From assembly GCA_039812465.1 (NCBI GenBank), contig JBDIAS010000071.1, positions 1-15,726 of the forward strand: DNA of 15,726 nucleotides, in the 5' to 3' direction. The translations under genes were made by a program, and so were the position numbers. Source of the stretch: Austwickia sp039812465. GTDB lineage: Bacteria > Actinomycetota > Actinomycetes > Actinomycetales > Dermatophilaceae. Numbering within the stretch: the stretch's first letter is position 1; each line of letters begins with the position of its first letter. Positions 13,762-15,726 of this stretch are shown here, one piece after another. The notes below the pieces were generated by a model. That model did not search any database. It was not told where the DNA came from and was given only the letters and a program-made list of their open reading frames with translations.

Positions 13762-14832
13762 ATGAGCGCTCTGGAGTTGGACCTGTCGGCCGACGTCGTC
13801 GACCTCACGGCGACCCTCTGCGACGTCGAGTCCGTCAGCGGCGACGAGGGACCGCTCGCGGACGCGGTGGAGCGCGCCCTGCGCGAGGCTTCGCACCTGG
13901 ACGTGACCCGTCGCGGCAACGTCGTGGTCGCCCGGACCGACCTGGGCCGTTCGGAGAGGATCGTGCTGGCGGGGCACCTGGACACGGTCCCGCTCGCCGC
14001 CACCCCGAACCTGCCGACGCGACGGGAGCGCGACGTGCTGTGGGGCCGGGGGACCGTCGACATGAAGGGCGGGGTGGCGGTTCAGTTGCGCCTGGCGGCC
14101 CACCTCGCGGATCCTCGCCGCGACGTGACGTACATCTTTTACGACTGCGAGGAGGTGCAGGCGGCCCGCAACGGGCTGCAGCACCTCGTCGACGCGCGCC
14201 CGGACCTGGTCGCCGCCGACTTCGCGGTCCTGCTGGAGCCCACCAACGCCCAGGTGGAAGGAGGCTGCAAGGGGACGTTGCGCGTGCGGCTGACGACGCG
14301 CGGCGTCGCGGCCCACTCGGGGCGGCCCTGGATGGGCGACAACGCCGTGCACCGGCTGCGTCCGGCGCTGGATCTGCTCGCCGACCACGAGGCGCGCTCG
14401 GTGGAGGTCGACGGGCTGACCTACCGGGAGGGCTTGTCCGCAGTGGGGATCGGCGGCGGCGCCGGCAACAACGTGATCCCCGACGCGGCGTACCTCGCGG
14501 TCAACTACCGGTTCGCGCCGGACCTCAGCGCCGACCAGGCTCTGGAGCAGGTACGGATGTGGTTCGCGGGATATGACCTGGAAGTGGAGGATCTCGCGGC
14601 CGGGGCGAGGCCGGGTCTCGACTCCCCGCTCGCGCAGGAGTTCGTCGCCGCGTTGGGGGTGCCCGTCGACGCGAAGCAGGGGTGGACGGACGTCGCCCGG
14701 TTCGCCTCGCTGGGGATCCCGGCCGTGAACTTCGGTCCAGGCGACCCGTTGCTGGCGCACAAGGACGACGAGCAGGTCCCCGTGGCTCAGCTGCGTGACG
14801 TGGAGGACGCCCTCCTGCGGTGGCTCGCCTGA
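13762..14832 (+). CDS. dapE: Succinyl-diaminopimelate desuccinylase
   Basis: A 356-residue M20-family di-zinc hydrolase that removes succinate from N-succinyl-LL-DAP to give LL-DAP, in the cytosol. Metal and catalytic residues are present: GHLDTVP (His72, Asp74), GRGTVDMKGG (bridging Asp100), YDCEEVQ (Glu130/Glu131, general base and ligand), LLEPTNAQ (Glu159) and the closing LAHKDDEQVP (His333). The dimerisation-domain segment AAHSGRPWMGDNA carries the conserved His185. The length fits the shorter actinobacterial DapE form. ATG 13762 is supported by the TAGGGT box 6 nt upstream and by conservation starting soon after; there is no ribosome binding site. It completes, with dapC and dapD nearby, three of the four succinylase-branch steps. 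Its last codons and stop (CTCGCCTGA) are repeated 26 nt downstream. Confidence 0.95.
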   Translation: MSALELDLSADVVDLTATLCDVESVSGDEGPLADAVERALREASHLDVTRRGNVVVARTDLGRSERIVLAGHLDTVPLAATPNLPTRRERDVLWGRGTVDMKGGVAVQLRLAAHLADPRRDVTYIFYDCEEVQAARNGLQHLVDARPDLVAADFAVLLEPTNAQVEGGCKGTLRVRLTTRGVAAHSGRPWMGDNAVHRLRPALDLLADHEARSVEVDGLTYREGLSAVGIGGGAGNNVIPDAAYLAVNYRFAPDLSADQALEQVRMWFAGYDLEVEDLAAGARPGLDSPLAQEFVAALGVPVDAKQGWTDVARFASLGIPAVNFGPGDPLLAHKDDEQVPVAQLRDVEDALLRWLA

Positions 14833-14862
14833 CGGGGTGGGAGAGGCAGCTCGCCTGACGGG
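14823..14862. repeat. 14-bp direct repeat duplicating the dapE stop region
   Basis: GCTCGCCTGACGGG occurs at 14823-14836 (the dapE end and stop) and again at 14849-14862, an offset of 26 nt. The second TGA falls in another frame. It probably reflects a small local duplication. Confidence 0.7.
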
Positions 14863-14932
14863 ACCCGGGCGAAGGGGGGCGGGTCAAATCCTTCTGTTCC
14901 CACTCTGTTTCGAGCCCCGTTACCCCTTCGTG

Positions 14933-14969
14933 ATAGCCAGTTTCTATGGCACGGATGAAGAATTTCGAT
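14933..14969 (+). promoter_or_regulatory. Putative OxyR-type operator upstream of ahpC
   Basis: A first dyad ATAG-N7-CTAT (14933-14947) is followed after exactly 7 nt by a second, weaker dyad ATGA-N7-CGAT (14955-14969). This is the spacing of the classical OxyR tetramer consensus, two copies of ATAGnTnnnAnCTAT separated by 7 nt. The first dyad matches all eight palindrome bases, the second five of eight. The site ends about 30 nt before a good -10 box, as expected for an activator bound next to the -35 region. No oxyR gene is in the window. Confidence 0.55.
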
Positions 14970-15000
14970 CAATGGCGCCTAGCACTAAGGCTCGTTTTCA

Positions 15001-15006
15001 TATAAG
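15001..15006 (+). promoter_or_regulatory. Putative -10 box of ahpC
   Basis: TATAAG is the best -10 match in the gap and is flanked by unusually A/T-rich sequence. The matching -35 position (about 14977-14983) is poor, which fits an activator-dependent promoter. The predicted leader is about 85 nt. Confidence 0.5.
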
Positions 15007-15020
15007 CTTCTTATCGAAGT

Positions 15021-15057
15021 CCCCCTCCGGGGGCACCGGGCCGTCGGGTCCGGACCC
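15021..15057 (+). other. Structured GC-rich segment in the ahpC leader
   Basis: CCCCC-TCC-GGGGG (15021-15033) can form a tight hairpin, and GGGTCCGGACCC (15046-15057) is a perfect 12-bp palindrome. Both would lie in the 5' untranslated leader, upstream of the AAGGAG ribosome binding site at 15084-15089. A role in transcript stability or attenuation is possible but not shown. Confidence 0.5.
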
Positions 15058-15096
15058 CCCACAATTCCTGCCAGTTCAGGACGAAGGAGCAAGCGC

Positions 15097-15660
15097 ATGT
15101 CGCTGATGAACACGAAGATCCTCCCCTTCCAGACGACCGCTTACCGTCAGGGCGAGTTCGTCGAGGTCTCCGACGAGGACGTGAAGGGCAAGTGGGGCAT
15201 CTTCTTCTTCTACCCCGCCGACTTCACGTTCGTCTGCCCGACCGAGCTGGGCGACCTGGCCGACTACTACGACGAGCTGCAGAAGCTGGGCGTCGAGGTC
15301 TACTCGGTCTCGACCGACACCCACTTCGTGCACAAGGCGTGGGCGGACACCACGCCCACGATCGGCAAGATCAAGTACTTCATGCTCGGTGACGCCAGCG
15401 GCGAGATCACCAACAACTTCCAGAACATGCGCCCGGGCGTCGGCCTCGCCGACCGCGCCACCTTCCTGGTGGACCCGGAGGGCACGATCCAGTACATCGA
15501 GTCCACCGCCGAGGGCATCGGCCGCGACGCGAGCGAGCTCATGCGCAAGGTGAAGGCCGCGCAGTACGTCGCCGCCCACCCGGGCGAGGTCTGCCCGGCC
15601 AAGTGGCACGAGGGCGAAGAGGTCCTCAAGCCCTCGATCGACCTCGTGGGCAAGCTCTGA
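15097..15660 (+). CDS. ahpC: Alkyl hydroperoxide reductase subunit C (2-Cys peroxiredoxin, enterobacterial type)
   Basis: A 187-residue typical 2-Cys peroxiredoxin that reduces hydrogen peroxide and organic hydroperoxides in the cytosol. The peroxidatic cysteine is Cys47 in YPADFTFVCPTEL and the resolving cysteine is Cys166 in HPGEVCPAKW. Length, N-terminus (MSLMNTKILPF) and C-terminus (SIDLVGKL) closely follow E. coli AhpC as I recall it, whose partner is the flavoprotein AhpF. The M. tuberculosis AhpC, which works with AhpD, has a different N-terminus and about 195 residues. ATG 15097 has AAGGAG at 15084-15089. Upstream are a putative OxyR operator and an A/T-rich promoter zone. Codon use is strongly GC3, as in highly expressed native genes, so any transfer is old. 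An ahpF or ahpD gene, if present, lies beyond the window. Confidence 0.96.
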   Translation: MSLMNTKILPFQTTAYRQGEFVEVSDEDVKGKWGIFFFYPADFTFVCPTELGDLADYYDELQKLGVEVYSVSTDTHFVHKAWADTTPTIGKIKYFMLGDASGEITNNFQNMRPGVGLADRATFLVDPEGTIQYIESTAEGIGRDASELMRKVKAAQYVAAHPGEVCPAKWHEGEEVLKPSIDLVGKL

Positions 15661-15692
15661 CCCCTTTGCGGCTGATCACCAGCTGACACGTG

Positions 15693-15708
15693 TGACGGGA
15701 GACCGTCA
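15693..15708 (+). other. Hairpin downstream of ahpC
   Basis: TGACGG-GAGA-CCGTCA forms a 6-bp stem closed by a GNRA-type GAGA tetraloop, 32 nt after the ahpC stop. No T-run follows before the window ends. It may be an intercistronic processing or partial termination element if an ahpF-like gene follows. Confidence 0.45.
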
Positions 15709-15726
15709 GAGGCGCAACGGCGGGTG

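Noticed and set aside
14875..14905. T-arm-like GGGTCAAATCC suggesting a tRNA
   Set aside because: No matching acceptor stem, D-arm or anticodon arm is found around it.

Overview
This is a gene-dense, roughly 70% GC stretch of an actinobacterial chromosome. Mycothiol biosynthesis (mshB), a 7Fe ferredoxin next to a DapC-type aminotransferase, the actinobacterial tetrahydrodipicolinate succinyltransferase dapD, and frequent GTG starts with 4-nt GTGA overlaps all point to Actinomycetia. I cannot place the genus. No phage, transposon, CRISPR, rRNA or tRNA is visible, and most of the window looks like core metabolism.

Left part (1-3465): the 3' end of a PLP aminotransferase of the AspT/PF12897 type and a closely following SGNH/GDSL hydrolase run rightward. 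They converge on a leftward AMP-forming acyl-CoA ligase. The 96-bp gap between them holds two copies of a hairpin-bearing repeat. The ligase carries two in-frame minisatellites, a 15-bp unit just before its ATP-binding P-loop and an 18/36-bp unit in a loop between core motifs.

Centre (3466-10444): a K+-independent-type membrane H+-pyrophosphatase (hppA) ends in a strong intrinsic terminator and faces a leftward polyphosphate kinase 2 (ppk2). Both enzymes handle phosphoanhydride energy but they are transcribed separately. Rightward from there runs a tightly coupled set: mshB (mycothiol deacetylase), a flavin-reductase-domain protein and a membrane-anchored VanW-family protein. Each junction is a GTGA stop/start overlap.

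Right part (10445-15096): fdxA, dapC (+), dapD (-), a small membrane/helical protein (+) and dapE (+). dapC, dapD and dapE are three successive steps of the succinylase route to meso-diaminopimelate and lysine, which feeds peptidoglycan synthesis. A 14-bp hairpin separates fdxA from the likely dapC start. dapE and the acyl-CoA ligase both look leaderless, with a TAnnnT box exactly 6 nt before the ATG.

Right end (15097-15726): ahpC encodes a 187-residue peroxiredoxin of the enterobacterial AhpC/AhpF type rather than the mycobacterial AhpC/AhpD type. Upstream lies an unusually A/T-rich stretch with two tandem dyads whose geometry fits a full OxyR tetramer site. No oxyR, ahpF or ahpD lies inside the window. 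The most unusual signals are this ahpC control region, the repeat expansions inside the ligase and the VanW protein, the paired hairpin repeats at 1356-1437, and the fdxA-dapC hairpin.
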